Positions 7,876-17,316 of a DNA stretch of 64,000 nt are shown here, piece after piece (the first letter of the stretch is position 1; each line of letters starts with the position of its first letter). A program made the translations under genes and the position numbers. Where the stretch lies: the NCBI GenBank assembly GCA_963742795.1, contig CAVUNL010000009.1, positions 114,305 through 178,304 of the forward strand, written 5' to 3'. Below the pieces are notes generated by a model. That model was not told the DNA's origin. It did not search any database and was given only the letters and a program-made list of their open reading frames with translations. The stretch is from Palsa-504 sp963742795. Its GTDB lineage: Bacteria > Actinomycetota > Actinomycetes > Streptosporangiales > Streptosporangiaceae.

Positions 7876-9873
7876 TTACGGTGGCATGATGCGGAGTACG
7901 GAGTATGGAGCTACCCCGAAGGTTTGCAAATCCATGTCTGCTGCTTGCTGCTTCTCCCACTCGCGGAGCTCTCGCACAGGCCAAGGGGTCCAGCCAAGAC
8001 ACGGCGCCGGTTCGACGGTTAGCGTCCACTCTGTGTCCTCTGGACGCAACGGAAACACTTGATCGACGACGCTCCAGACTGTGGCAGTCGGCTTGTGGGC
8101 GATAGGGGTTCTTATGTAATCGCCACCGCCTACCGGGGCATCGACCCAAAGGTTGACCAGTTCGGTGTCGAGGAGTTGCTCCAGCGAAATGCGCCCAGAA
8201 TCGAGTTCGCGGAGAACATCACGCTCAGCTGGAACGTCCGGGTCGAGATGGATGGTGAACCGTGGTGGTGCCAATTTGCCGGTTGGCCGGTAGTGATGTG
8301 TCCAGTCTGCCCAGCCACGGATCATCTGGACCAACGAGTACGCTGCCGGGAACGTTCGCCGGGACCCGCCGGCAAGAAGCTCAGAATGCATGTGCATGAC
8401 GCCTAGCGGCGCGGCCACTCGCATCAGCTTCGCGACTGCGGGGGCAATAAGGCGCAGGTCACGGGCGTACTTGACCCGGTTGTAGGCAGGATTATCTTGG
8501 GGTGGGGGCAGCCGGGTCGGCCGAAGGCGAGCCGACGACGGGAGGCGCGGCGACGCTCGGACGTAGACACCCACAATGCCGGTTGGCGAGCACCTCTCAC
8601 TCTCCGAACGCCTCTCATCCTCCATGTATAGCGGGAAAAGCTCATCAGGCCCCTCCTGAGCGCAGCGCCGCCAGGTCGCGGGCAGGTACCTGTCGTCCCA
8701 GCCGAGATCTTTACCCGCTCTGACGTTCTGGGGCCTGTCGCGGGGACCGCCAAGGCTAATGACATACCACTCGCGCTCTTTAACTTCGATGACTGGCAAC
8801 CGCGATCCTTCAACATGCACAGCTGCCGCAGGAGATTCGGAGGGCGCAGCATTATCGTCTATGTCGCATCCAGAAGGAATTGTAACGGTCACACTGACGT
8901 GGCGCTGCCGGACAGGTATTTCTCGAAGAAAGTCCTTAACCTCGTCGCACGTTTCTAGGAATATAGGATATATTCCGTGCGTACGGGCCATCTCTTCGCG
9001 CCACGGCCGCTGGCTGGCGGCCTCCTTGCAAAAGACGGCAAAGTGCGGGCCGGGACTCGGGCCATATAGTTCGATTATCTCACTGAACAGGTCAAGAAGG
9101 TAGCGTTCGACCGACGACCCGAGAAACAGGAACGTGCGAGAGCGAAACACCTCTGCAAAGGACCTTCGAAAATATGGTTCTGCATTGGTCACGCGCCGGT
9201 ATTCTGCGTGTCCGACGACTAGCTGCCCTTCCAGCTCGCCGCGTGTCGCCTCACCTACCCGTCCTTTGACCTGTCCCCCAAGAAACCCCTGGATACTCCA
9301 GATCATCGGATGATCAGGAGTGCGAAGCGACCGCAGGACTCGGCGGCAGTCCGCCGCCCCCCGGCCCATGACAATCGGTGCCTCCTGGTCGTCGCCCGAG
9401 GGCTCCTGCCGGTCGTGTCGCGGTGATTCCTGCCTGTTTTTGCGGCTCTGCTGGACGGCGGCCGCGAGATAGACGTCATCATAATTCGTACTAATAACCA
9501 GTGGGCAGCGCAGCCCTGCCAGTGCCATAGTCTGTTGCGGCACGTCGTCGATCGACTCCAACGTCCCCAGGTGCTCACGGATTGCAGCAGGGAGGCGCCC
9601 CTCCACGCGCAGCCGTGTCGCCGCGCGGTCTGCACGCACCACAAGCTCATCACCCAAGACGCCATGAGCGGCTGGAAAAGCGGCAGCCGCCTCCAGCCCA
9701 CAGACCAGCTCCTTCCAACCGGCCAGGCCACCTCCCCTGTCTCTCATGCTCATCCCCGCCCCGATGAAAGGCGTCAGCCCACCAGCCATGTAGGCACCTC
9801 GCAACGTCCGCAAAGCCTGGGTTCGTTCCACTTCTTCCCCCTTTGATACAGCAGGCATATGCACCCAGCGCAC
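7876..9873 (-). CDS. SIR2-like domain protein, possible antiphage effector or sensor
   Basis: A 665-aa protein. Its N-terminal about 300 residues match the SIR2_2-type fold: glycine loop LTPFIGAGMSM (33-43), the NAD-site motif LVISTNYDDVYLA (Asn130), and the late motifs LVVGHAEYRR (219-227) and FLFLGSSVERYL (248-259). In catalytic members a KLHG-type histidine follows; here the position reads IWSIQGFLGG, so the histidine appears replaced by Gln195. The C-terminal about 350 residues are an unrecognised mixed alpha/beta region. SIR2_2 proteins in Thoeris, DSR and related systems deplete NAD+ during phage infection; the His loss makes that uncertain here. The frame starts with GTG at 9873; ATG at 9858 is also possible. 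Neither has a clear ribosome site. No partner gene is adjacent. Confidence 0.75.
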   Translation of the reverse strand: MRWVHMPAVSKGEEVERTQALRTLRGAYMAGGLTPFIGAGMSMRDRGGGLAGWKELVCGLEAAAAFPAAHGVLGDELVVRADRAATRLRVEGRLPAAIREHLGTLESIDDVPQQTMALAGLRCPLVISTNYDDVYLAAAVQQSRKNRQESPRHDRQEPSGDDQEAPIVMGRGAADCRRVLRSLRTPDHPMIWSIQGFLGGQVKGRVGEATRGELEGQLVVGHAEYRRVTNAEPYFRRSFAEVFRSRTFLFLGSSVERYLLDLFSEIIELYGPSPGPHFAVFCKEAASQRPWREEMARTHGIYPIFLETCDEVKDFLREIPVRQRHVSVTVTIPSGCDIDDNAAPSESPAAAVHVEGSRLPVIEVKEREWYVISLGGPRDRPQNVRAGKDLGWDDRYLPATWRRCAQEGPDELFPLYMEDERRSESERCSPTGIVGVYVRASPRLPSSARLRPTRLPPPQDNPAYNRVKYARDLRLIAPAVAKLMRVAAPLGVMHMHSELLAGGSRRTFPAAYSLVQMIRGWADWTHHYRPTGKLAPPRFTIHLDPDVPAERDVLRELDSGRISLEQLLDTELVNLWVDAPVGGGDYIRTPIAHKPTATVWSVVDQVFPLRPEDTEWTLTVEPAPCLGWTPWPVRELREWEKQQAADMDLQTFGVAPYSVLRIMPP

Positions 9874-10239
9874 CAGCCCGCGCCTGTCTAGTCAATACCG
9901 CCAAACCACCCAGTGCGGCACTGGACAGGGGCAAACGCGCAGAGCGGCGGTCGGGACGCGCCTATTTGGCCGATTCTGTCACGCGGCCAGCGTTCCGGCA
10001 TCATGGCATCCACGGCGCGATAGCGAGCGTGCCCTGGATATTTTTGCAGAGCGAGGTGTCCCCCAGAACGCGCGCACATGCCGCGGACCGGGCGGCCGCA
10101 GCTGATGGTGCGGCGGTCCACGTGGGCGAACAGATTGCCGCCGCGGAGTGGAACCTCGACTCGGATCCCGTGTTCGGGGAGGTGCCGCAGCCCGGACGGT
10201 TCGGCGCATTCTCACGGAGGTCCGGCTGCAGATTTCGCA
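9874..10239 (-). other. Intergenic region, no supported gene
   Basis: Upstream region of the SIR2-like gene and downstream of the VOC gene. Several overlapping frames are open because of the GC content, but none has a ribosome site or recognisable motifs. Confidence 0.4.
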
Positions 10240-10632
10240 TCATTGGACGCGCCGTGGCTCCCAGTACACCTCGATCCGGTGGCCGTCCGGGTCAAGGCAT
10301 TTGAACGCCACGTAGGCTGCTTCATCGTTCCGTTCCACGATGGTGACGCCATCAGCCTCCATGCGTTCCATCAGCGCGCGCACGTCAGCTGGCGCTGCGG
10401 CTTTGAAGCCGGCATGCAGGAACGCTGGCGATGGCTCGACCTGCCTGACCGGGTGCAGAGCTAGGTCGAACCCGTCCGCGTTGCGGATGATGACAGTGCC
10501 GTCCTCATACTCCTGAGCAGTGGCCGGGTCAAAGCTGAAATAGGCCGAATAGAACTGCTGGCTGCGCCGTAGGCCGCTAACCGGCAGCCCGAGATGGTTG
10601 AGGTACATGACCGCAGCGTTGCTTACCCTCAT
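10240..10632 (-). CDS. VOC (glyoxalase/bleomycin-resistance fold) protein
   Basis: A single VOC domain of about 130 aa: MYLNHLGLPVSGLRRSQQFY at the start, GFKAAAPADVRALMERMEAD in the middle, and the C-terminal motif KCLDPDGHRIEVYWEP, whose Glu is the usual metal ligand. Members are cytoplasmic metal-dependent lyases, dioxygenases or resistance proteins; the substrate is not deducible. The frame runs on upstream for 110 codons, but that part belongs to a decayed neighbour. I chose ATG 10632; ATG 10608 is equally possible, and neither has a strong ribosome site. Confidence 0.75.
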   Translation of the reverse strand: MRVSNAAVMYLNHLGLPVSGLRRSQQFYSAYFSFDPATAQEYEDGTVIIRNADGFDLALHPVRQVEPSPAFLHAGFKAAAPADVRALMERMEADGVTIVERNDEAAYVAFKCLDPDGHRIEVYWEPRRVQ

Positions 10633-10779
10633 GGACAACGACAAGTGATTAGCTTCTCCGGGCACCGACCGGACCGTCAGCTGGTTCCATAGCGGCTTAC
10701 TCTCATGCCGCGATGCGGTGGTGCTGCCGGGTTCATGGTCAGAAGAGAGTGCGGTGCCTGCGGGTATGGCCTGGGGCTT

Positions 10780-11232
10780 GCATGCCTGGTACTGGGGAAT
10801 CGGCTCGCCGGGCGGTCCGGCCAGGATGGCTTGCAGATCTGCTGCGGAGGATTCGGCCAGCCGGTAGATGCACGGCTCGCCGGTCGAGTGGAGGAGGCGG
10901 CCGTCTTCGCTGACGTGACGGACCGGCCCGCCCCGCCTCGGCTGGTAGGTCAGGTGCTGCAAGATCTCGCCGGCAGCGGGCCGTGGAGCGGGATATCAGT
11001 TCCCTCGACGCCGGGGACGACCTCGATGGTGCAGGTCGAGGCCAGGACCGCCAGGGACCGTCCGGCCGAGCACATACAGGACCTCGTCGCACACGCCGAT
11101 CGGGTACAGCAGGTCGCCGGGCTGCACAGCGGCCCTGCCGGAAGCTGGGCTCGCAGTGGTGCGGGCCGCCGAACAGCACGGCAAGGCGGCCATCGCTGTC
11201 GGGGCCAGTGCACCGAGTACGCCCGTGCTCAT
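10780..11232 (-). pseudogene. Decayed conserved hypothetical gene
   Basis: Coherent protein is spread over three minus-strand frames in the right order: QPGDLLYPIGVCDEVLYVLG, then CTIEVVPGVEGTDIPLHGPL, then HLTYQPRRGGPVRHVSEDGR and CIYRLAESSAADLQAILAGP. Two frameshifts (near 11040 and 10965) are needed to join them. The pattern resembles a family of uncharacterised actinobacterial proteins that I remember only in outline. It is not functional as written. Confidence 0.5.
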
Positions 11233-11397
11233 GGCCGCGCGCTACCGCCCGGGTCCGGCATCCCGGATCCGCCGGAGTCCGCCACCTGAGCTTCCCGGAG
11301 CCTCCGGACAGCACGGCGGATGATGCCCGGCATTTCCGAATAGAGCGCATTCCTGAAGGTATAACCAGCTCACGCTAACGAGGTGAAGGAGAAGCCG

Positions 11398-11943
11398 ATG
11401 AGCTTCGGCCAAGTGAGATGGGCGTTGGTGCAGCTTAACGACTTGACCTGGCTCGTTGCGCAGTACCGCGGCTGGGTGATAGCGCTCGCCACGGTGATCG
11501 GCGGCGCGGTGCCGCTCCTGAGCGCAGCCAGGAAAAACTTGCCACGGCCAGCGCCGTCGCTGGTCATTCGTAGTGGCGCCATGGCCCTGATGCTCTCCGC
11601 GGCTGCGGTCGCCATTTGCTCGCTGTTGCACTTCAGCGATCTGCGCTGGCTGGCGCCCGGCCAGCGCGGAAGCGTGCACCTGAGCGCACCAGGCGGCTTC
11701 CTCGGTTTCGCCAAGCCGGCCGTGAGCATGCTCAATACAGTCGCTGGCCTGCCAGCCGAATGGCAGGCAGCCCAAGTATCAGTCCACACCGCCATCATCT
11801 GCGCGCTCCTAGCGGTAGCAGCTTTCGCGTTGGCGATACTAACTTGGCGCCGGGCCCGCCGCGCCGATATCCGGCAAATCGTGCGAGAGGAAATACGGAA
11901 GGCGGTCGGCGGTAACCGGTTATGCAGCACCGGGCCGGGCTGA
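11398..11943 (+). CDS. Small integral membrane protein of unknown function
   Basis: The 181-aa product starts at ATG 11398, which follows AAGGAGA by 5 nt and is better than the in-frame GTG at 11383. Three hydrophobic segments are visible: about 24-40 (WVIALATVIGGAVPLLSA), about 60-78 (SGAMALMLSAAAVAICSLLH) and about 136-155 (VHTAIICALLAVAAFALAIL). A basic cytoplasmic tail follows (TWRRARRADIRQIVREEIRK), predicted helical. No family is recognised. It stands alone between a pseudogene and a long non-coding stretch. Confidence 0.65.
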   Translation: MSFGQVRWALVQLNDLTWLVAQYRGWVIALATVIGGAVPLLSAARKNLPRPAPSLVIRSGAMALMLSAAAVAICSLLHFSDLRWLAPGQRGSVHLSAPGGFLGFAKPAVSMLNTVAGLPAEWQAAQVSVHTAIICALLAVAAFALAILTWRRARRADIRQIVREEIRKAVGGNRLCSTGPG

Positions 11944-11972
11944 CCGCGACCAAGGCAACCAGCGCAGCGGCC

Positions 11973-12056
11973 TTAGCTATGATTAATGCCGGGTTCCAGT
12001 TCGACTGAGCGGACCATCACCCGCAGGCCACGGATCTCATCCTCGGTGAATTCCAT
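11973..12056 (-). CDS. Possible 27-aa small protein
   Basis: MEFTEDEIRGLRVMVRSVEL continues for 7 residues to TAA. A GGAG site lies about 10 nt upstream of the ATG. The sequence is acidic and amphipathic and reads like a true N-terminus. It may be a complete microprotein or the stub of a deleted gene. Confidence 0.35.
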   Translation of the reverse strand: MEFTEDEIRGLRVMVRSVELEPGINHS

Positions 12057-12465
12057 AGCATGATATCTCCGGCGGCTCGTTCCCTTCAGTTGAATATGGT
12101 AACCTAATTCTCCCGGGGAAGTGGGCCGCTTTCGCGTGGGCACGCCACAGGTAAGTCGTCAATTCAGTTAGTTTTCTGATTCTGTGAATAGCCCTCCGTC
12201 CAGATATCAGCGCACTCATCTGCCGCTGATCGGGTTGACCGCACGGGGTGTGGCCGGGACTGCGCGAATCTGGGTCATTTGACCGGAGAGCGGGCTATGT
12301 TAGTCGGCAACGAGCGAGGGGGTGATGCGATCACGGCCTTCTCGGAGCAGGGCTGTTCTAGCGGCCCTCACGGGTGCAGGCCGTAGGCGCTCTTCCTACC
12401 GCTCTGTTAGAGCGCTGTAGCGGCACACCCGCCGGAGGTAGGGTGTCGTCGGCGGCTGGGGCTGG
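12057..12465 (-). other. Intergenic region, no supported gene
   Basis: About 400 bp, the first 180 bp relatively AT-rich. Nothing tRNA-like and no terminator-type hairpin was recognised. Confidence 0.4.
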
Positions 12466-13251
12466 TCAGTGGCCGGTGAAGTGTGCCTCGCGCCGCTCGA
12501 TGAAGCTGCGCAGCCCTTCGGCTGCGTCCTGGCTGCGCAAGATGCCCGGCAGCAGCGACGCGATGCACTCGCGCCCCGCGTCGGGGCCGCGGCCCAGGCC
12601 GGCGCGGGCGCTGGCCAGCGTGGCCTGCACGCCCAGCGGGGCCTGCCGGGCGATCAGCTGGGCCAGTTCGGTGGCCCGCGTGATGTGCGACCCGGCCGGC
12701 ACCACCTCCTGCACCAGCCCGATCCGCAGGGCCTCGGCGGCGCCGAACTCCTCGGCGGTGAGCAGGAAGCGCATCGCGTTGCCCCAGCCCAGCTGCGCGG
12801 GCGCACGGAAGGTGGCCCCGCCGAACGGCACGATCCCGCGGCCGATCTCCAGCTGCCGGAACCGCACGTCCTCGGCGGCGATCACGATGTCGGCAGCCAG
12901 GGCGAGCTCGATCGACAAGGTGAACGCGATGCCGCTGACGGCCATCACCACCGGCTTGGGCACCGGATCGCCCCAGACACCGAACGGGTCGAAGCGGTGC
13001 GAGCCGACCAGCACCCCAGGGCCGCGCCCGGCCACCGCCGGGCCGACCTCGGCCAGGTCCAGGCCCGCCGAGAAGTGATCCCCGTGCGCGAACAGCACCC
13101 CGGCGCGCAGCTCATCATCGGTGCCCAACATCTCGTACGCGCCGCCCAGCGCCTCGATGGCCGCCAGGTTGAAGGCGTTGCGCTGAGCGGGACGGTTAAC
13201 CCCGATGAGCAGGACGTATCCGTCGCGCTCCACGGTGACGGGCTCAGTCAC
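12466..13251 (-). CDS. Enoyl-CoA hydratase/isomerase (crotonase family)
   Basis: A 261-aa crotonase. NRPAQRNAFNLAAIEALGGA carries the N-terminal family signature. AGVLFAHGDHFSAGLDLAEV gives the first oxyanion-hole strand. KPVVMAVSGIAFTLSIELAL is the second; the usual G-x-G-G-E-A segment reads GIAFTLSIELALAAD. The expected acid/base region reads RFRQLEIGRGIVPFGGATF. These cytoplasmic enzymes hydrate or isomerise acyl-CoA thioesters. The preferred start is GTG 13251, behind GGGGAG with a 5-nt spacer, rather than the longer frame from 13278. It appears monocistronic. Confidence 0.85.
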   Translation of the reverse strand: MTEPVTVERDGYVLLIGVNRPAQRNAFNLAAIEALGGAYEMLGTDDELRAGVLFAHGDHFSAGLDLAEVGPAVAGRGPGVLVGSHRFDPFGVWGDPVPKPVVMAVSGIAFTLSIELALAADIVIAAEDVRFRQLEIGRGIVPFGGATFRAPAQLGWGNAMRFLLTAEEFGAAEALRIGLVQEVVPAGSHITRATELAQLIARQAPLGVQATLASARAGLGRGPDAGRECIASLLPGILRSQDAAEGLRSFIERREAHFTGH

Positions 13252-13476
13252 GGTCGCTCCCCGGTGGTCGGCTGGCAACGGCCAATCCGACTATACGGAC
13301 CTGCCAGCGGGGCACGACACCCAGCACAGTGATCCCGCCCGCGGCCTGCTTCAGCTCGAGGCAACCCGGCTCATAGCACGATCTGCCAGGCCACAGGACA
13401 CGTTTGCCAGATTGACAGAGTCGACCACTCGTGCCGAGATGAGAGCTTGCCTGTTTTATCGGCGGCTACCGCTAAA

Positions 13477-13935
13477 TTAGCTTATTGCCGACATGCCCGA
13501 GACCAGCCGATCGACGTCCTTGACAATTTCCCGGTAAGCCTCTTCCCGATAAAGCTGCTCTTCCGATTCGGCGTAGGCGATCCTGCCCGGTTCGCCTACA
13601 TCGGCGACTGACCATATTCGCGGGCCGGCAGGAAAGGCCACGATCTGCAGGCACTCGTCATAAACCCTTTGATTCATGCAGATTGCGATGTCAGCCTTCT
13701 CCAGGCGCGACTGCGTCAGCTGATCTCCATAGCCAGCCTTGGCAAATTCCCGTATGCCGTGCTTCTCGAGAAGCACGAGCGTTTTCCTGTAATAGACCAG
13801 ATTCCGCGCTTTGTCCAATGCCGCCGCCGTCCCGCTCGAAAGAACGCTCCAACCCTTGACCTCGAGCGAGTTCAGATAGGCTTCGGCGATAATGCTCCTG
13901 AATGAGTTACCGCGGCAGATGAAGTGGATAATCAC
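13477..13935 (-). CDS. Low-molecular-weight protein tyrosine phosphatase / arsenate-reductase-like protein
   Basis: A 152-aa protein opening with a strand and the phosphate-binding loop FICRGNSFRSIIAEAYLN, i.e. C-x5-R with Cys7, the signature of LMW-PTPs. The general-acid region is RIWSVADVGEPGR, with Asp in place of the classic DP loop. Family members dephosphorylate Tyr-P proteins or reduce arsenate; a lone Cys without the arsenate-reductase Cys pair favours phosphatase. The start ATG 13935 follows a weak ribosome site. Codon use is less GC-biased than in the neighbouring hydratase, hinting at a different history. Confidence 0.75.
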   Translation of the reverse strand: MIIHFICRGNSFRSIIAEAYLNSLEVKGWSVLSSGTAAALDKARNLVYYRKTLVLLEKHGIREFAKAGYGDQLTQSRLEKADIAICMNQRVYDECLQIVAFPAGPRIWSVADVGEPGRIAYAESEEQLYREEAYREIVKDVDRLVSGMSAIS

Positions 13936-14302
13936 CCGGTCAGGCTAGCAAACCCCTTTTACTACGCGACGTCGCGACGGTTAACGCATGCCTGCTACTT
14001 GCCGTCAGGGAAAGTCTTGACAGCGCACACCGCCAAGTTTGGTCCCGTCCAGGTTCAGCCGCCGCAGCGCCACCATGCCTTCGGCTGCCAGCAAATGGCC
14101 AAGCTGAAGGCACTGTCCGCTCCGGCCCGGATGGCACAGAGCATGAGACCGACCTAACCGCAGAGCAGGGCCCGGTTCTCCGGCAGAGGCTGGCCTGCCA
14201 TGCAGACGCCGCGGGGCGAGGCAGTTTCAGTGCCCGGCACCAGCGCGCGGTGGATGCAGGACGCCAAGCCCCGGTCCTAGGGCGAATCAACAAGTAGCCG
14301 GG
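13936..14302 (+). other. Intergenic region, no supported gene
   Basis: The minus-strand frame 13940-14326 has no motif or ribosome site and an Arg/Ser-rich composition typical of noncoding high-GC frames. Nothing else was recognised. Confidence 0.4.
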
Positions 14303-15151
14303 ATGAGTGATGGGATCGGTGGTCATGCTTGGTCTTCGGTCAGGCGTGAAGACAATCAGACATTTCAGGCTGGAGTGGAGAACCCCCCTCGCAATCCTCT
14401 AGTCGTGTGGCAGCATCGCGGTGTGACTGAAATATCACGCGGCCAAGCCAACGAGATCCGTGCATGGTTGGGCGGGAACGGCTTCCAGCCGGTCCAAGGC
14501 CAGCCTGACTATTGGTTCCGCGATGAGACCGGCGTACGGCTTCTCCAGAGCGGAAAAGGATATAAAGTCGATATTCTTCATGCAACTGCCAGTCAGGAAT
14601 GGCGAGGCATGGATGAATTGCTGGCCATGGGTAGCACCTGGCCTGAGGCGACTACAATGTTGCCGATCGAACTGGTGACGTCTCCGCAACTTTATGCACA
14701 CAGGAAAAGCCTCTCTTTCCGCCGTGCTCCGGGAATCTGGCTTTATCACAAAGCTAAGCCTTGGGCCCATGGAATTAAGGTGTTTCTGCAGATGATCGTA
14801 GTTGTAGGGGCGGTCATCGACATCGCCTGGCATGTTGAGCGTTCAGTCTCGACACATAAAGGTGCAGCGCCGTTCGCTCCCAACATTATGACAAGTGTCG
14901 CAGTTATTGCGTCCGCGCTTGCAGTTGCCGCAGCGATTGAGCTTGCGTACACACTATTTATCCCGGGTCCGGATGAGGCCTTGGAGCCGCTGATGCTGGG
15001 CTTGTCTTCGGGGATCCTTTTTCTGATCACCGAGAACGTAGATAAGAACCTGTCGGCGCCTGCGCAGTTTTCTGCTGTACTGTTGGGAGTGCTCGCCTTG
15101 GGCGTGCTATTTCTCATTCGAAGCCGCTTCCTTCGCGACGATGACGACTAA
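14303..15151 (+). CDS. Membrane protein with a soluble N-terminal domain, unknown function
   Basis: The C-terminal half has hydrophobic segments at about 163-178 (VFLQMIVVVGAVIDIAW), about 199-220 (VAVIASALAVAAAIELAYTL), about 232-245 (LMLGLSSGILFLITE) and about 257-275 (FSAVLLGVLALGVLFLIRSR), ending in an acidic tail. The N-terminal about 100 residues look like a small soluble domain (RGQANEIRAWLGGNGFQPVQ, then YWFRDETGVRLLQSGKGYKV). The true start is uncertain: the first 40 codons from ATG 14303 look noncoding, and GTG 14423 may be better. The gene is less GC-rich than its neighbours. I recognise no family. Confidence 0.6.
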   Translation: MSDGIGGHAWSSVRREDNQTFQAGVENPPRNPLVVWQHRGVTEISRGQANEIRAWLGGNGFQPVQGQPDYWFRDETGVRLLQSGKGYKVDILHATASQEWRGMDELLAMGSTWPEATTMLPIELVTSPQLYAHRKSLSFRRAPGIWLYHKAKPWAHGIKVFLQMIVVVGAVIDIAWHVERSVSTHKGAAPFAPNIMTSVAVIASALAVAAAIELAYTLFIPGPDEALEPLMLGLSSGILFLITENVDKNLSAPAQFSAVLLGVLALGVLFLIRSRFLRDDDD

Positions 15152-15486
15152 GTTGGTTCGCCCGATAAGCACCAGGAGGTAGCAATCGTCGCGCATCGGC
15201 GCGACCAAGCACGACGACAATGGAACCGCGGACCAGGCCGCGTAGGGTGCGCCTGTAACGCTAGAAGCGAACTTCCTCATCTGCCGCATGTAGTACGTAT
15301 CAGGTCAGCCATGATGCGATCGTCTCACACCGGCTATCCTTCGACCGATAGCTTTGTCACCAGGGCCCGGGCGGATTCGCCATCGGCCGGTCTCTGAGGT
15401 GACCGTTCACTCACGATGATCTTCCCGCCAAGCTCAAAGATCCATCTGTTAACCCTGACAGGTGGTTTTTCTATTATTATCCTGTT
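15152..15486 (+). other. Intergenic region with a likely kinase promoter at its right end
   Basis: No gene is supported. At the right end, CTGACA (15455-15460) is followed 17 bp later by TATCCT (15478-15483), with TATTAT overlapping at 15475. The start codon ATG 15487 lies only a few bases further and has no ribosome site, so the kinase mRNA may be leaderless. Confidence 0.35.
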
Positions 15487-17316
15487 ATGCCAGGTGGGGC
15501 GGGGATTTTGGTGGGCGGGCGGTACCTGCTGGCCGAGCCGGTCGGTGAGGGCGGCATGGGGCGGGTGTGGCGCGGTCACGACCATGTCCTCGATCGCGAG
15601 GTGGCGGTCAAGGAAGTGCTGCTGCCGCAGAAGTTGGCTGCGCCGGAGCACAACGAGCTCGTTGCGCGCACGATGCGAGAGGCGCGTGCCGCGGCGCGGC
15701 TGAGCCATCCCGGGGTGATCACGATCCACGATGTGGTGGAGCATGACGGCGCGCCGTGGATCGTGATGCAGTTCATCTCCGGCCGGTCTCTGGGCGCCGA
15801 GATCACCGCTACCGGACGCCTGCCGTGGCAGCGGGTAGCAGAGATCGGCGCGCAGATCGCGGACGCGCTAGCCCACGCGCACGCTGCCGGGATCGTGCAC
15901 CGTGACCTGAAACCAGACAACGTGCTCCTGGCCGGGCAGCGCGCTATCGTGACCGACTTCGGCATCGCCCGGATCATCGACGCCACGACCAAGCTGACCA
16001 GCCCCGGCAAGATAATCGGCACGCCGCAGTACATGGCGCCAGAACAGCTGGAGGGCAGCAGCGCCGATGCTGCCGCGGACATGTGGGCTCTCGGCGCCAC
16101 CTTGTATACCGCCGCCGAGGGAATCCCGCCGTTCGACGGCCCTACCCTAGCCGCCGTGATCGCGGCCATCCTTACCAGGGCCCCTGCCGTGCCCGAACAT
16201 GCCGGGCCGCTGCGGGAGTTGCTCGCCGCGCTGCTGGCGAAGGACCCCTCTCAGCGCCCGTACGCGCTGAGTGCCGCATATGCATTGACCAGTCGGCGCT
16301 CCGGGCCGGCTACAGACCGCTGGGCCGGCGCTACGAGCCCGCCAGCAGCCGCCTCCGCGGCCGCTCGCCCGCAGCCGAGGATCGCCGAACAGCGACCCGA
16401 GTTCTTCACGTTGGCGCCGGCCGAGCCCGGGACGGCTGACCCGGCGACGGCCGTGACCAGGGATTCCGATCCCCGCAACGCGTCGGTCGATCCGGCGGGG
16501 ATACCTTCGGCGGCAGTAATCACAACCGGGTCCAGCCACCTCCGGGCGGAACAGGACATCCCTGAAGACGCCACGGCGGCCAATGCGGCTGTGCATGCGG
16601 TTGGGGAACCGGAGATCGCTAGCGAGTCAGGCAGACTGAGAGCAGAATCGCCTGCGCCGACGGCGGATGTTCGTGGGTCGCCCGAAGCGGAGAACCTCCT
16701 CGTGGCAGCGCCTTTGCGCGCGATCTTGTCGATGGTGGCCCGCAGCGCCCGTGCGCAGCACAGGCGAGCCAAGGGTTCCTCCGGTCGCCGCCGGTGGCCG
16801 ATCGTGACGACCGCGATGGTGGTGCTGCTGGCGGTGGTGATCGGCGGCGGTTACATCTTCTACCGGGTGAGCCAGGAGCAGTACTACGTCGCGGCCGACA
16901 GCAGCGGCCAGGTCGTCATCTACCGCGGCATCAGCCAGCACATCGCCGGATTCAGCTGGTCCAGCCCCTACGAGACGACCGGGATCGAGCTGTCCCAGGT
17001 GCCGTCGAACTACCAGCAGACGGTGAAGACCGCCTACAGCACGGGCAGCTTGACCCAGGTCCGCTCGACGGTGACGAACATCCGCGCCGCCGTCGACAAC
17101 TGCCGCAACGCGTACGTCGCGCTGCAGAACTGGGCGACGGCGGTGAACAGGTACAACACCGCGGTGACCCAGGCCCGCAGGGCGAGGAAACCGACCAACG
17201 ACATCCCCAAGCCGCCCGCGCAGCCAGCTGGCGCGGGGGCGATGTGCCCGTCGCCGGCGGCGTTCGGCATCCCGGCCAGTGCCCTGGCGCCGGCCGCCTC
17301 GGGGTCCTCTTTATAG
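15487..17316 (+). CDS. Membrane Ser/Thr protein kinase with a PstP-like extracytoplasmic domain
   Basis: The N-terminal Hanks-type kinase (about 11-275) has the Gly-rich loop GEGGMGRVWRG, Lys42 in EVAVKEV, the catalytic loop IVHRDLKPDN (Asp140) and DFG (157-159). An Ala/Pro-rich linker leads to one transmembrane helix at about 439-460. The outer part starts EQYYVAADSSGQVVIYRGIS and continues to DNCRNAYVALQNW. That pattern (QYYV, VVIYRG, then a helical repeat) is what I know from the C-terminal part of PstP-type PP2C phosphatases rather than from PASTA kinases. The protein therefore pairs a kinase with the sensor usually attached to the opposing phosphatase. Substrate and signal are unknown. 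A paralogous kinase is convergent at 17945. Confidence 0.85.
   Translation: MPGGAGILVGGRYLLAEPVGEGGMGRVWRGHDHVLDREVAVKEVLLPQKLAAPEHNELVARTMREARAAARLSHPGVITIHDVVEHDGAPWIVMQFISGRSLGAEITATGRLPWQRVAEIGAQIADALAHAHAAGIVHRDLKPDNVLLAGQRAIVTDFGIARIIDATTKLTSPGKIIGTPQYMAPEQLEGSSADAAADMWALGATLYTAAEGIPPFDGPTLAAVIAAILTRAPAVPEHAGPLRELLAALLAKDPSQRPYALSAAYALTSRRSGPATDRWAGATSPPAAASAAARPQPRIAEQRPEFFTLAPAEPGTADPATAVTRDSDPRNASVDPAGIPSAAVITTGSSHLRAEQDIPEDATAANAAVHAVGEPEIASESGRLRAESPAPTADVRGSPEAENLLVAAPLRAILSMVARSARAQHRRAKGSSGRRRWPIVTTAMVVLLAVVIGGGYIFYRVSQEQYYVAADSSGQVVIYRGISQHIAGFSWSSPYETTGIELSQVPSNYQQTVKTAYSTGSLTQVRSTVTNIRAAVDNCRNAYVALQNWATAVNRYNTAVTQARRARKPTNDIPKPPAQPAGAGAMCPSPAAFGIPASALAPAASGSSL

Noticed and set aside
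11370..11930. 186-aa minus-strand ORF
   Set aside because: Mirror of the membrane-protein gene at 11398, which has transmembrane segments and a ribosome site.
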